A DNA stretch of 42,747 nucleotides from an uncultured Rhodospirillales bacterium. GTDB taxonomy: Bacteria > Pseudomonadota > Alphaproteobacteria > Acetobacterales > Acetobacteraceae. The position numbers were made by a program, and so were the translations under genes. The stretch covers positions 1-42,747 of the forward strand of contig CAIMWH010000014.1 of assembly GCA_903845065.1 (NCBI GenBank). The letters run 5' to 3'. The notes below the pieces were generated by a model. The model was given only the letters and a program-made list of their open reading frames with translations, did not search any database and was not told where the DNA came from. Positions 30,433 through 39,231 of the stretch are shown piece after piece. Position 1 is the stretch's first letter; each line of letters opens with the position of its first letter.

Positions 30433-32433
30433 TCAACGCCCCATCAAACCAACGAACAGCCCACCCAGCACCGAACGCGCCTGGAAGCCGATCTTGCGGC
30501 CGGTATCGGTGAAATAGAGATCCGACAGCGGCACCCGGTTGGGTGTCTCGTTGGCATAGCGCAGGATGCGGCCGGTGAAATCGGCGAACAGCGCCGGATC
30601 ATCGGCCAGCGACGCCGCCCACAGCATCCATTCCGGCTTTGTCAGGCTTGAGCGGTCATCGAGCGGGCAGCCGTACAGCTCCACCTTGCCGCGATACACC
30701 GCAAGCTCGCGCCGATGTTCCGCCTCGGGCCACAAATCGAGCCCGAGCAGGCGGTCCCACACCATGTTGTACTTCAGGCTCCAACTGCCCGGCCGATCGA
30801 AGGCCAGCCGCGTCGCCGCACCATCCCGCGCCCGCGCCAGCAGACTGGCGGCGAACCGCTCGGCCACGGCGCGAAACCGCGCCGCCGTCTCCGCCTCGCC
30901 CAGCGCCGCGGCCAGCCGCGCGTAGCACGCCAGGCCCACGGTCGCCTTGGCGGCGAGGTTCACGTTGTCGCCCAGCACGCCGGAGAAATCATCGGTGCAA
31001 AGCTGCGCGCCGGGGCTCTCGCCATTCTCGACGAGATAATTCGCCCAATCCGTCAGCAACACCCAATGCTCCCGCGCATCCCCGTGGTCCCCGGTGGTTT
31101 CGGCCAGTGCCCCCACCAGGATGAGCATGTTGCCGCATTCCTCCACCGGCATCTGCGTCTCGATGATCGGCTGGCCCGGGTCCTTGTCGAAGTTGCGATA
31201 GGTCTGCCCATTGGCTTTCGGATAGGTGCCCAGATCATGCGCGGCGAACGGAAACGGCCAGGCCGGGCTGGCGCAATAGCTGAAATACGGCACGATCATC
31301 GCGCGCAGCAGCGCCGGGTTGAACACCAGGAACAGCGGCGCCGACGGGTAGGTCACATCCACGGTGGCGATGCAGCCGTTGGAGAAATTCTCCTTGGAGA
31401 AATACAACGGCTCCCCGTCCGGCCCGGCCGCCAGCTTGTGCGCCGCCAATGTATGCCGCCAGGACAGGGCGAGCAGATCGGCATACCCTTCTCCCGCCAC
31501 CGCGCGCGCCCGCGCAGCGAGGTCGGCATCGAACGCGCGCGCCCGCGCCAGAACATCCACCTGCCCGCGGAGCGCTTCGGCCAGCATGGTCATCGGCCCC
31601 GCATTGTCCGAACGCCGCCACCAGGCCCGCAGCTTCTGGCCGAAATACTCGATCGCCCACTCGTCGTCATAGGCGACCAGAATAGTCTCCCCCGCTTCCC
31701 CGGCCGGCCCGACCGACAAATCGAACGTCAGCGCCAGGACCGCGTCCGAGTTGTAGTCCGCCTTGCGCGGCGCCGGCTTCAGCCCCCGCGCGCTCGCCTG
31801 CCCGGTGGTGCGGAAGGCATCGCGGCAGATATCGATATCCCCGATGGTGCCCGTCACTCGCCCGGCGCGCCCGGCCAACCAGGCGCTGCCCCACTCGATG
31901 CGACGATGATCGCCGGCCTCCTCCAGCACCCGCTGGTCCTCGCCCCGGAAGCTCAACGCAACGATGCCGTCGTCCTCAGTGCGGTCCCAAAATACCCTCT
32001 GGTGCGGCAGGTTGACCGCGATTTCGCCGGTCATGTCGACATAGGCATCAACCGCATGGGCCCGCCCATCGAGGCTGCGGGCGGTGAAATCCAGATACGT
32101 CACCGGCCGCGACAACAGGTCCAGATCATCGGCTAGCAGCGGGGTGACAAAATCCAGCCCCAGCTCTACCGGCCCGCAGCGGAACACGTACGCCGTCCGC
32201 GTCGCGTGCACCCGCACCTCGTCCTGCCGGGCCGCATTGGGGCACCATTCCGGCCCGCCCATCACCCGATAGGACACGCCATCCACGCGAACCACCGCGT
32301 AGAGCGCCATTTTCGTGCCCGTCCAGTGCCGCGGCCAATCATCCGTGAGCCGGTCGGCGCATGACCAGATGCTGGTGTGCGGATCGAACGTCACCAGGGG
32401 AACGGCCGGCGGGCGGGTAAGGCGGATTGTCAT
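30433..32433 (-). CDS. DUF4965 / glutaminase-A-like family protein
   Basis: 666 residues. The N-terminal part (DPHTSIWSCADRLTDDWPRH then WTGTKMALYAVVRVDG) matches the DUF4964/DUF5127 beta-sandwich of glutaminase-A-like proteins. The C-terminal half is an alpha/alpha-barrel-like DUF4965/DUF1793 region: YFSKENFSNGCIATVDVTYP, AHDLGTYPKANGQTY, MPVEECGNMLIL, WANYLVENGESPG. The acidic pair in PVEECGN and the Asp/Glu residues in KENFSNG and TDDFSGVL are candidate catalytic sites. Fungal relatives are called glutaminases, but the fold is glycosidase-like and the context (GntR, sugar importer, GH51) favours a carbohydrate substrate. There is no signal peptide, so it is cytoplasmic. ATG overlaps the GntR stop by 4 bp. 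Confidence 0.8.
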   Translation of the reverse strand: MTIRLTRPPAVPLVTFDPHTSIWSCADRLTDDWPRHWTGTKMALYAVVRVDGVSYRVMGGPEWCPNAARQDEVRVHATRTAYVFRCGPVELGLDFVTPLLADDLDLLSRPVTYLDFTARSLDGRAHAVDAYVDMTGEIAVNLPHQRVFWDRTEDDGIVALSFRGEDQRVLEEAGDHRRIEWGSAWLAGRAGRVTGTIGDIDICRDAFRTTGQASARGLKPAPRKADYNSDAVLALTFDLSVGPAGEAGETILVAYDDEWAIEYFGQKLRAWWRRSDNAGPMTMLAEALRGQVDVLARARAFDADLAARARAVAGEGYADLLALSWRHTLAAHKLAAGPDGEPLYFSKENFSNGCIATVDVTYPSAPLFLVFNPALLRAMIVPYFSYCASPAWPFPFAAHDLGTYPKANGQTYRNFDKDPGQPIIETQMPVEECGNMLILVGALAETTGDHGDAREHWVLLTDWANYLVENGESPGAQLCTDDFSGVLGDNVNLAAKATVGLACYARLAAALGEAETAARFRAVAERFAASLLARARDGAATRLAFDRPGSWSLKYNMVWDRLLGLDLWPEAEHRRELAVYRGKVELYGCPLDDRSSLTKPEWMLWAASLADDPALFADFTGRILRYANETPNRVPLSDLYFTDTGRKIGFQARSVLGGLFVGLMGR

Positions 32434-33173
32434 GGCAACACTTTCAGGTCAGATCCCGTTGCGGGCGCGATGTCGGCGATTGCGATGCCCAGGGTGCGGC
32501 GCGAGGCGTCAAGCAGCCGGCGCATGCTGCTTTGCGCGCCGCTGCCATCGCGCGCCAGGATGGCGGCACAGACGTCCGCATGCAGCCGCAGTTCCGCATC
32601 CGGGATCGGCGCCCGACGCTGGCTCAGGCTGAAGGACAGCCGCAGCGCCGTGCTGATGGCGGCGCCGAGCGATATGAAAAACAGATTTCCGGTCGCGGCG
32701 AAAATCGCCAGGTGAAACGCCAGGTCGGCTGCGATGCCGCGCTCCGTGTCCCCGCTCGCCGCCGCCAATTCGGCGAAATGGGCCTGTATCGCCGCATGAT
32801 CCGCGGCGCTGCCACGGCACGCCGCCAAATGGCAGGCGCGGGGCTCGAAGCAGTCGCGGATTTCATAGAGCTGGTCCAGTATGGCCGCATCAACGCCGGC
32901 AGCCACCCGCCAGGCCAGCACCTCGGTATCGAACTGGTTCCAATGCGCCGTTGGTCGCACCCGCGTGCCGTTGCGCGGGCTCACTTCCACCAGGCCCTTG
33001 CCATGCAACCGCTTCACCGCCTCGCGCACCGTCGTCCGGCTCACCCCGAGTTGGGTGCACAACACCGATTCGGTCGGCAGCGTTTCCCCCGGCGCGAATT
33101 GTCCCGCCACGATCCGCCCCCCCAGTCCGGACGTCACCGCCGCGCACCGCTTGCCGCCACCCCGCACTGGCAC
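32430..33173 (-). CDS. GntR-family regulator (FadR subfamily, FCD domain)
   Basis: About 247 residues. The GTG at 33173 is preferred because AAGGAG lies 7 nt upstream; a GTG at 33197 is also in frame. The N-terminal winged helix reads LGGRIVAGQFAPGETLPTES, LGVSRTTVREAVKRLHGKGL, VEVSPRNGTRVRP. The C-terminal FCD domain begins YEIRDCFEPRACHLAA, with the metal/ligand set suggested by D-FH-LA (about 160) and ELRLHADV. Such proteins are usually repressors relieved by a sugar acid or similar ligand. It is co-transcribed with DUF4965 and divergent from the ABC-GH51 operon, its likely target. Confidence 0.88.
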   Translation of the reverse strand: MPVRGGGKRCAAVTSGLGGRIVAGQFAPGETLPTESVLCTQLGVSRTTVREAVKRLHGKGLVEVSPRNGTRVRPTAHWNQFDTEVLAWRVAAGVDAAILDQLYEIRDCFEPRACHLAACRGSAADHAAIQAHFAELAAASGDTERGIAADLAFHLAIFAATGNLFFISLGAAISTALRLSFSLSQRRAPIPDAELRLHADVCAAILARDGSGAQSSMRRLLDASRRTLGIAIADIAPATGSDLKVLP

Positions 33174-33218
33174 CTCGCATCTCCTTCCCCAAGCCACGGG
33201 CCTGTCATGCAGGCGCGC

Positions 33219-33247
33219 TTGACAAGGCTAGGAGACGGGCAATAGCG
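33219..33247 (+). promoter_or_regulatory. Candidate sigma-70 promoter of the sugar importer operon
   Basis: TTGACA at 33219-33224 matches the -35 consensus. A 17-bp spacer leads to ATAGCG at 33242-33247 as a weak -10. It lies about 80 bp upstream of the TTG start of the ATPase gene and reads toward the operon. The -10 match is modest, so this is a candidate only. Confidence 0.4.
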
Positions 33248-33254
33248 TCGTCAA

Positions 33255-33265
33255 TCATCATACAA
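33255..33265. promoter_or_regulatory. Candidate GntR/FCD operator
   Basis: TCATCATACAA (TTGTATGATGA on the other strand) resembles the TTGTATGACAA-type operators of several FCD regulators in one half-site and is AT-rich in a GC-rich gap. It lies just after the candidate -10, where a repressor would block transcription. The dyad is imperfect, so the call is weak. Confidence 0.3.
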
Positions 33266-33327
33266 AACGGTGCTGCCAATGGCATCGAGGATGACACCAA
33301 CAAGAACGCCTTCCTGGGAGGAAGTGC

Positions 33328-34401
33328 TTGGCCGATCTCAGCCTGCGCCATGTGTCGAAGCGATTCGGCCAGCTTGACGTGATCCGCGACTTGTCGCTGG
33401 AGATCCCGTCGGGAGAATTCGCCGTCTTCCTCGGCCCCTCTGGCTGCGGAAAATCCACCCTGCTGCGCATGATCGCCGGCCTCGAAGGCCTCGGCGGCGG
33501 CGAGATCCATCTCGGCGGCGCGCGCATCGATACCATCGCCCCCGGCGATCGTGGCGTCGCCATGGTGTTCCAGCACTACGCCCTCTACCCGCACATGACC
33601 GTCCGCCAGAACATGGAGTTCGGCCTGCGCAATATCGCCACGCCCCAGCCCGAGATCGACCGCAAAATCGCCGATGCCGCCGAGATGCTGGAGATCGGCG
33701 AACTCCTCGAACGCAAGCCGGCCCAGCTCAGCGGCGGCCAGCGCCAACGCGTCGCGATCGGCCGCGCCATCGTCAAGCAGCCCCGCGCCTTCCTGTTCGA
33801 TGAGCCGCTCTCGAACCTTGACGCGGCGTTGCGCAGCCGCACCCGGATCGAGCTTGCGCGCCTGCACCACCGCGTCCAGTCCACCATGATCTTCGTCACC
33901 CATGACCAGGTCGAGGCGATGACCATGGCCAACCGCATCGTGGTGATGAACCAGGGCCGCATCGAGCAGGTCGGCACGCCGATGGAAATCTACCAGCGCC
34001 CGCGCACCCGCTTCGTCGCCGGCTTCATCGGCGCGCCCGCCATGAACTTCCTCCCTGTCGCCGCCATCCGCGAGGAAGCCGGCCGCGTCGTGGTAACGCT
34101 GCCGGACGGCTCCACCGTCACCACTGCCGTGCCCACCACCGCCCTGCGCCCCGGCGCCGCCCTCACGCTGGGAGTGCGCGCTGAGCACATCAACCCCGGT
34201 GCCGGCACGCCGGCCCGCGTCGAGGTCATCGAACGCCTCGGCGAACGCACCCTCGTCTACGCCAACCTGGCCGATGGCAGCACCATCGTTTACGACGAAC
34301 CCGGGGACGTGGTCCTCGCCGTCGGCGCCACCGTCCATCTCGCCATCGACGGCGCCGCCACCCATCTCTTCGATGCCGAGGGAATGGCCGTGCATGGCTG
34401 A
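33328..34401 (+). CDS. Sugar ABC transporter ATP-binding protein (UgpC/MalK-like)
   Basis: 357 residues from TTG 33328, preceded by GGGAGGAA. Walker A is GPSGCGKST, Q-loop MVFQHYALYPHM, signature LSGGQRQRVAIGRAI, Walker B FLFDEPLSNLD, switch FVTHDQVEA, and two OB-fold (TOBE) segments follow at the C-terminus (GVRAEHINPG). It drives the CUT1-type importer encoded next and overlaps the first permease by 8 bp. As the only MalK/UgpC-type ATPase in the window it might also serve the importer at 19-22 kb, which has no ATPase of its own. Confidence 0.9.
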   Translation: MADLSLRHVSKRFGQLDVIRDLSLEIPSGEFAVFLGPSGCGKSTLLRMIAGLEGLGGGEIHLGGARIDTIAPGDRGVAMVFQHYALYPHMTVRQNMEFGLRNIATPQPEIDRKIADAAEMLEIGELLERKPAQLSGGQRQRVAIGRAIVKQPRAFLFDEPLSNLDAALRSRTRIELARLHHRVQSTMIFVTHDQVEAMTMANRIVVMNQGRIEQVGTPMEIYQRPRTRFVAGFIGAPAMNFLPVAAIREEAGRVVVTLPDGSTVTTAVPTTALRPGAALTLGVRAEHINPGAGTPARVEVIERLGERTLVYANLADGSTIVYDEPGDVVLAVGATVHLAIDGAATHLFDAEGMAVHG

Positions 34402-35278
34402 GGTTGGATCAGGCATCGGGCAAAGCCGCTGGACCAACGCGCTCTTTGTCGCGCCCTACATGCTCATCCTGTTCGGCCTGCTCATCGTGCCGCTCTGCCT
34501 CGGCATCTGGCTCGCCTTCCAGGACTACGACATGCTCGGCGGCTGGGCCGGCGGGGTTGGCCTGGAGAACTTCCAGAACCTGCTGGACGATCGCATCTTC
34601 CGCGGCACCGTGCGCAACACCATCAAGTTCGTGCTGATGACCACGCCGGCCTTCGTCGTCCTCGGCCTGTTCCTCGCGCTCGCCCTCAACAATGCCCTGC
34701 GCCGCAGCGGCATCCTGCGCACCATCTTCTTCGGCTCGTCCGTCCTTTCGGTGACCATCGTCACCTTGGTCTGGCGCCTGGTCTACCTGCCCGACCGCGG
34801 CCTGCTTGCCAACGCCCTCGGCCTGCTCGGCCTTCCCGGCGTCGATCTGGTGACCAGCCAGGTCTGGGCCCTGCCCGCCATCGCCATCGTCACGGTCTGG
34901 TGGATCATCGGCCTGCCGATGACGCTGTTTCTCGCCGGGCTCCAGCAAATCCCGCCCGAGCTTTACGAGGCAGCCGCCCTGGACAACGCCGGCCGCTGGC
35001 GCACGCTGACCGGCATCACCCTGCCATCCATCCGCCGTACGATCGTGGTGGTAGCTGTCATCGAGGTGATCCTGCAATTCCAGCTCTTCGGCCAGGCCCT
35101 CCTCATCACCGGCGGCGGCCCGGACAACACCACCCGCCCGATGGTGCAGTTCATCTACGAGGCCGGCTTCCGTGATCTCCAGCTCGGTTTCGCCGCCGCC
35201 GCCTCCCAGGTGCTGTTTGCCCTCATGCTGATCGCGGCCCTCGCCCAGTTCTGGGCCGGCCGGCGCCAGGGCGCGTGA
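34394..35278 (+). CDS. Sugar ABC transporter permease (MalF/UgpA-like)
   Basis: 294 residues from ATG 34394, overlapping the ATPase gene end by 8 bp. Membrane helices start at ALFVAPYMLILFGLLIVPLC. The EAA loop is YEAAALDNAGRWRTLTGITL, and ALLITGGGPDNTTRPMVQFI is typical of the MalF group. It pairs with the next gene to form the import pore. The GTGA at its end is shared with the next start. Confidence 0.9.
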   Translation: MAEVGSGIGQSRWTNALFVAPYMLILFGLLIVPLCLGIWLAFQDYDMLGGWAGGVGLENFQNLLDDRIFRGTVRNTIKFVLMTTPAFVVLGLFLALALNNALRRSGILRTIFFGSSVLSVTIVTLVWRLVYLPDRGLLANALGLLGLPGVDLVTSQVWALPAIAIVTVWWIIGLPMTLFLAGLQQIPPELYEAAALDNAGRWRTLTGITLPSIRRTIVVVAVIEVILQFQLFGQALLITGGGPDNTTRPMVQFIYEAGFRDLQLGFAAAASQVLFALMLIAALAQFWAGRRQGA

Positions 35279-36120
35279 GCATGCGAACCTGGCAGCGCGG
35301 CCGTTCCCTCGGCGATCGCCTCCTGCTCGCCGCCGTGGTGGCCCTCGCCGTGGTCTGGCTCGCCCCCATCATCTGGGTCGTCGGCCTGTCCTTCAAACCG
35401 AACGAGGTGCTGATGCACAGCACCGGGGGCATCCTCACCCCGCCGTTCACGCTGAAGAACTACGTCGACATCCTCGCCGCCAGCTCCGTGTTCGGGTGGA
35501 TGCTCAACAGCACCATCGTGGCGTTCGGCCAGACCATCCTCACCCTGCTGATCGCCTCGCTCGCCGGCTATGGCTTCGCCCGCACCAATTTCCCCGGCCG
35601 CAACGCCCTGTTCGTGCTGGTGCTGGCCGCCCTCGCGGTGCCCGAGCAGGCCATCATCGTCCCGCTGCACACCATGTTTGCCGCCGCCGACCTGCACAAC
35701 ACCTACACCGCCCTCATCGTCCCGCGCCTCGCCTTTCCCTTCGGCGTGCTGTTGATGACGCAGTATTTCCGCGCCATTCCGCCCGAAATCGAGGAAGCCG
35801 CCCTGCTCGACCGCGCCTCCCGCCTCAAGGTCTTCTTCCGCATCGTCCTGCCGCTCTCCATCCCCGCCCAGGCGACGCTCGGCATCTACACCTTCCTGCA
35901 CGCCTGGAATGACTACTTCTGGCCCCTCGTCTCGGCCACCAAGCCCGCGATGTACACCCTCACCGTGGGCCTCGCCTCGATGCAGACCAACTTCGCCCAG
36001 ACCGAAGGCATCGGCTTCCTGATGGCCCAGGCGGTGTTCGCCGGCCTCCCGGTGCTGATCCTCTATCTGTTCTTCCAACGGCACATCGTCTCGGCGGTGG
36101 CCGGTGGGCCGCTCAAATAA
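35275..36120 (+). CDS. Carbohydrate ABC transporter permease (MalG/UgpE-like)
   Basis: 281 residues if GTG 35275 is used (4-bp overlap), or 279 from ATG 35281. Helices begin LLLAAVVALAVVWLAPIIWV. The EAA loop is EEAALLDRASRLKVFFRIVL and the C-terminus FFQRHIVSAVAGGPLK is MalG-like. It completes the translocation pore with the preceding permease. The binding-protein gene follows after 50 bp. Confidence 0.9.
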   Translation: MSMRTWQRGRSLGDRLLLAAVVALAVVWLAPIIWVVGLSFKPNEVLMHSTGGILTPPFTLKNYVDILAASSVFGWMLNSTIVAFGQTILTLLIASLAGYGFARTNFPGRNALFVLVLAALAVPEQAIIVPLHTMFAAADLHNTYTALIVPRLAFPFGVLLMTQYFRAIPPEIEEAALLDRASRLKVFFRIVLPLSIPAQATLGIYTFLHAWNDYFWPLVSATKPAMYTLTVGLASMQTNFAQTEGIGFLMAQAVFAGLPVLILYLFFQRHIVSAVAGGPLK

Positions 36121-36170
36121 CCGCGAAAACTTCGCCGCCGCCCGAACGCCAATAAAAAACGGAGGAACCC

Positions 36171-37493
36171 ATGTTCAGACGCGCCCTGCTCCCCCTCGCC
36201 GCCCTGGGGGCACTATTCGCCACCCAGGCGCTCGCCCAGCCCAAGACCGAAATCACCTTCGCCCGCTTCTTCGGCGCCTGCGAGGGTGACTACGGTACCT
36301 CGCAGGATGTCGCGAAAGCCCGCGGCGAATGCGGCGTGATGACCACGCTGGTCAACCTCTTCAACGCCACCAACAAGGACAACATCGTCGTCAAACCCCA
36401 GATCATCGAATGGGGCCCCTACTACCAGCAGCTCAACGCCCGTATCGCCGCCAAGGACATCCCCACCATCGCGGTGATGCACGCGGCCCAGCTCGGCGAC
36501 TACACGCGCTACGTCGAGGAACTGGACGGCGTGCTGAAGGAAGCCGGCATCGATGCCGCCGACTTCACCCCCAACGCCCGCAACGCGGTCACCGTGGGCG
36601 GCAAGATCTACGCCATGCCGTGGGACACCCATTCCTGGCTCTGGCACTTCAACGTGGGCCTGTTCAAGCAGGCCGGACTGGTTGACGCCCAAGGCCAGCC
36701 CCTGGTGCCCAAGTCGGCCGAAGAGCTGATGGCCCACGCCAAGCAGATGAAGGAAAAGACCGGCAAGCCCTACATCATCATGGCGACCTCCGGCGCCGGG
36801 GACTTCGCCAACGGAGCCCGCGGGTACTATTCCTGGCTCTATGACCAGGGCGGCTCGATCTTCCCCAACGGCTACGAAAAGGCCGATTTCCACACCCCGG
36901 CCTCCCTCGCCGCGTTCGGCGTGTTCGAGCAGCTCGCCAAGAACGACTACATCACCAAGGGCCTCGACGGGTCCGGCGGCCTCGGCGGCTTCATGAACGG
37001 CATCGGCGCCGTCTATATGACCGGCACCTGGCGCATCGATGACTTCCTCGCCGCCTCCGCCAAGCCCGGCGGTGCCCTGTCGGAAGGCTACACCACCCGC
37101 ATCTTCCCCAACCTGTTCAAGAACCAGGCCGTCTGGACTGACAACCACTCCTGGGTGCTCCCCAAGGGCGGCAGCACCACGCCGGCCGCCCGCAAGGCCG
37201 CGCTGGTTTTCCTGAAGTTCCTCTGGGACCACAATTTCGACTGGGCCCGCGGTGGCGGACATTTGCCCTCGCGCCAGTCCCTGATGGCCGATTACGCCAA
37301 GCTGCCGCTGCGCCAGTATGTGGTGGATATCCCCAGCTTCGGCCGCGCCTTGCCGCATGAGGTGCGCCGCCAGTTCGGCTTCCAGAACATGATCGGCGAG
37401 GAAGTCGCCAATATCGTCAACGCCGGCAAAACCGCCGCCCAGGCCGCCGACGCGGCACAGGAACGCAGCGTCGCCCTGTTGCGCGGCCGATAA
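36171..37493 (+). CDS. Extracellular solute-binding protein (sugar ABC importer)
   Basis: 440 residues with a Sec signal (MFRRALLPLAALGALFATQA, cut after LAQ) and a family 1 binding fold. Segments include ITFARFFGACEGDYGTSQDV, a Trp-rich ligand site MPWDTHSWLWHFNVGLF, and GIGAVYMTGTWRIDDFLAAS. Strong GGAGGAA site before ATG 36171. It sits between the permeases and the GH51 gene, so arabinose-containing oligosaccharides or arabinofuranosides are the likely ligands. A two-hairpin repeat separates it from GH51 and may reduce downstream transcription. Confidence 0.88.
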   Translation: MFRRALLPLAALGALFATQALAQPKTEITFARFFGACEGDYGTSQDVAKARGECGVMTTLVNLFNATNKDNIVVKPQIIEWGPYYQQLNARIAAKDIPTIAVMHAAQLGDYTRYVEELDGVLKEAGIDAADFTPNARNAVTVGGKIYAMPWDTHSWLWHFNVGLFKQAGLVDAQGQPLVPKSAEELMAHAKQMKEKTGKPYIIMATSGAGDFANGARGYYSWLYDQGGSIFPNGYEKADFHTPASLAAFGVFEQLAKNDYITKGLDGSGGLGGFMNGIGAVYMTGTWRIDDFLAASAKPGGALSEGYTTRIFPNLFKNQAVWTDNHSWVLPKGGSTTPAARKAALVFLKFLWDHNFDWARGGGHLPSRQSLMADYAKLPLRQYVVDIPSFGRALPHEVRRQFGFQNMIGEEVANIVNAGKTAAQAADAAQERSVALLRGR

Positions 37494-37516
37494 GAGAGAA
37501 AGCCCGGACTTTCCAC

Positions 37517-37556
37517 CCGTTTGGTTCGGAGTCGCCCAACACGCCGAACCAAACGG
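37517..37556 (+). terminator. Stem-loop terminator-like palindrome after the binding-protein gene
   Basis: CCGTTTGGTTCGG (37517-37529) pairs perfectly with CCGAACCAAACGG (37544-37556) around a 14-nt loop. ACAAAAGTTTTTT follows, so a U-tract lies about 8 nt after the stem. This could be a leaky terminator setting the ratio between importer and GH51 transcripts. Confidence 0.6.
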
Positions 37557-37570
37557 ACAAAAGTTTTTTG

Positions 37571-37594
37571 GTTCTTTTTTTAAAAAAAGAACCC
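37571..37594. repeat. Perfect 24-bp palindrome with T7A7 centre
   Basis: GGTTC-T7-A7-GAACC at 37571-37594 is fully self-complementary. Together with the adjacent hairpin it looks like an intergenic repeat of the kind I recall between genes of Acetobacteraceae. It can act as a bidirectional terminator or cruciform. Confidence 0.7.
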
Positions 37595-37624
37595 CTTGCC
37601 TGACACTTCGACCCGGAGCCTCCC

Positions 37625-39172
37625 ATGCGCACCAGCACCGTCCTGCTCGACCGCGACTTCACCATCGGCCAGACCGATCCCCGGCTCTTCGGCGCCTTCA
37701 TCGAGCATCTCGGCCGTTGCGTGTATGGCGGCATCTACGAACCCGGCCACCCTACCGCTGACGCACAGGGCTTCCGCCAGGACGTCATGGAACTCGTCCG
37801 CGAAATCGGCCCCACCATCATGCGCTACCCCGGCGGCAACTTCGTCTCCGGCTACAACTGGGAAGACGGCGTCGGCCCCGTGGAGCAGCGCCCGGCCAGG
37901 CTCGACTACGCCTGGTTCTCCACCGAGCCCAACACCTTCGGCACCAACGAATTCATCGACTGGTGCAAGATGTCCGGCATCGAGCCCATGCTCGCGGTCA
38001 ACCTCGGCACTCGCGGCCCGCAGGATGCCGGCTATTTCGTCGAATACTGCAACCACCCCGGCGGCACCCACTACTCCGAACTGCGCAAGCAGCACGGCTA
38101 CGAGCAGCCCCACAACATCAAGTTCTGGTGCCTGGGCAACGAGATGGACGGCCCCTGGCAGACCTGCGCCAAGACCGCCGACGAATACGGCCGCATCGCC
38201 CACGAAGCCGCCAAGATCATGAAATGGGTGGACGGTTCGATCGAACTGGCGGCCTGCGGCTCATCGGGCCGGAAAATGACCACTTTCGGCGCCTGGGAAG
38301 ATACCGTGCTGGATCATACGTTCGACCATGTCGAATGGATCAGCCTGCACACCTACCTCAACAACTACGCCTCCGACACGCCCGCTTTCCTCGCCAGCCC
38401 CGACGTGATGGACAGCTTCATCGAGGAAGTCGTCGCCATCGCCGATTCGGTCGCCGCCCGCCGCCGCTCCAAGAAGCGCATCATGCTGAGCTTCGACGAA
38501 TGGAACGTCTGGTACCGCACCCGCCGCCCCCGCGAAGCCCGCATCATTCCGGGCTGGCCCGTGGCACCGCCCATCCTGGAAGAAATCTACAACATGCAGG
38601 ACGCGCTGGCCTTCGGCGGCGCCGCCATCTCGCTGCTCAACCACGCCGACCGCGTCCGCTCCGCCTGCATCGCCCAGCTCGTCAACGTCATCGCCCCCAT
38701 CATGACCGAAACCGGCGGCCCCGCCTGGCGCCAGACCATCTTCTGGCCCTTCGCCAACTTCACCAACTTCGGCCACGGCGAAGTCCTGCGGGCCAAAGTC
38801 ACCTCCGACACCTACGATACCGACTACTTTGATCCGGCCGGCATGGACGACGAAGTCCGCACCAAGGTCACCGGCGTCCCCTACCTCAAGCTCGCCGCCG
38901 TCCATGATGGCAAAGGCGGCCTCACCCTGTTCGCCCTCAACCGTGACCTCACCGGCGAAATGCGCATGGAGGTTGACGCCCGCGGCATGACCAACCTGTC
39001 CCTCGTCCAGGCCACGACCCTGCACGATGCCGATCTCGACGCCGTCAACACCAAGGCCAATCCCGACCGCATCGTCCCCAAGCCGCTCGATGCGGTCACC
39101 ATCGCCGGCGCCCACATCACCGCCATCCTGCCGCCGGCGTCCTGGAGCATCATACGGCTCAAGGCGGACTAG
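37625..39172 (+). CDS. abfA: Alpha-L-arabinofuranosidase, GH51
   Basis: 515 residues, full length for the intracellular GH51 group, with no signal peptide. The (beta/alpha)8 barrel shows GAFIEHLGRCVYGGIYEPGH, MRYPGGNFVSGYNWEDGVGP, the acid/base Glu173 in WCLGNEMDGPWQ, HTYLNNY, and the nucleophile Glu292 in SFDEWNVWYR. These match Glu175/Glu294 of the well-studied Geobacillus enzyme. A C-terminal beta-sandwich (LTLFALNRDLTGEMRMEV) completes it. It releases L-arabinose from arabinofuranosides in the cytoplasm by a retaining mechanism. It is the last gene of the importer operon, 131 bp after the binding protein, behind a double palindrome. Confidence 0.94.
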   Translation: MRTSTVLLDRDFTIGQTDPRLFGAFIEHLGRCVYGGIYEPGHPTADAQGFRQDVMELVREIGPTIMRYPGGNFVSGYNWEDGVGPVEQRPARLDYAWFSTEPNTFGTNEFIDWCKMSGIEPMLAVNLGTRGPQDAGYFVEYCNHPGGTHYSELRKQHGYEQPHNIKFWCLGNEMDGPWQTCAKTADEYGRIAHEAAKIMKWVDGSIELAACGSSGRKMTTFGAWEDTVLDHTFDHVEWISLHTYLNNYASDTPAFLASPDVMDSFIEEVVAIADSVAARRRSKKRIMLSFDEWNVWYRTRRPREARIIPGWPVAPPILEEIYNMQDALAFGGAAISLLNHADRVRSACIAQLVNVIAPIMTETGGPAWRQTIFWPFANFTNFGHGEVLRAKVTSDTYDTDYFDPAGMDDEVRTKVTGVPYLKLAAVHDGKGGLTLFALNRDLTGEMRMEVDARGMTNLSLVQATTLHDADLDAVNTKANPDRIVPKPLDAVTIAGAHITAILPPASWSIIRLKAD

Positions 39173-39192
39173 ATGTTTGAGCCGGCACGTTG

Positions 39193-39220
39193 GCGCGGCG
39201 GGCGTAGCACCGCGCCGCGC
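39193..39220. terminator. GC stem-loop between convergent abfA and the dipeptide epimerase gene
   Basis: GCGCGGCG (39193-39200) pairs with CGCCGCGC (39213-39220) around a 12-nt loop, in the 59-bp gap between two convergent genes. There is no T-run. A two-way terminator or barrier is likely by position. Confidence 0.5.
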
Positions 39221-39231
39221 CCGGTAGCCAA

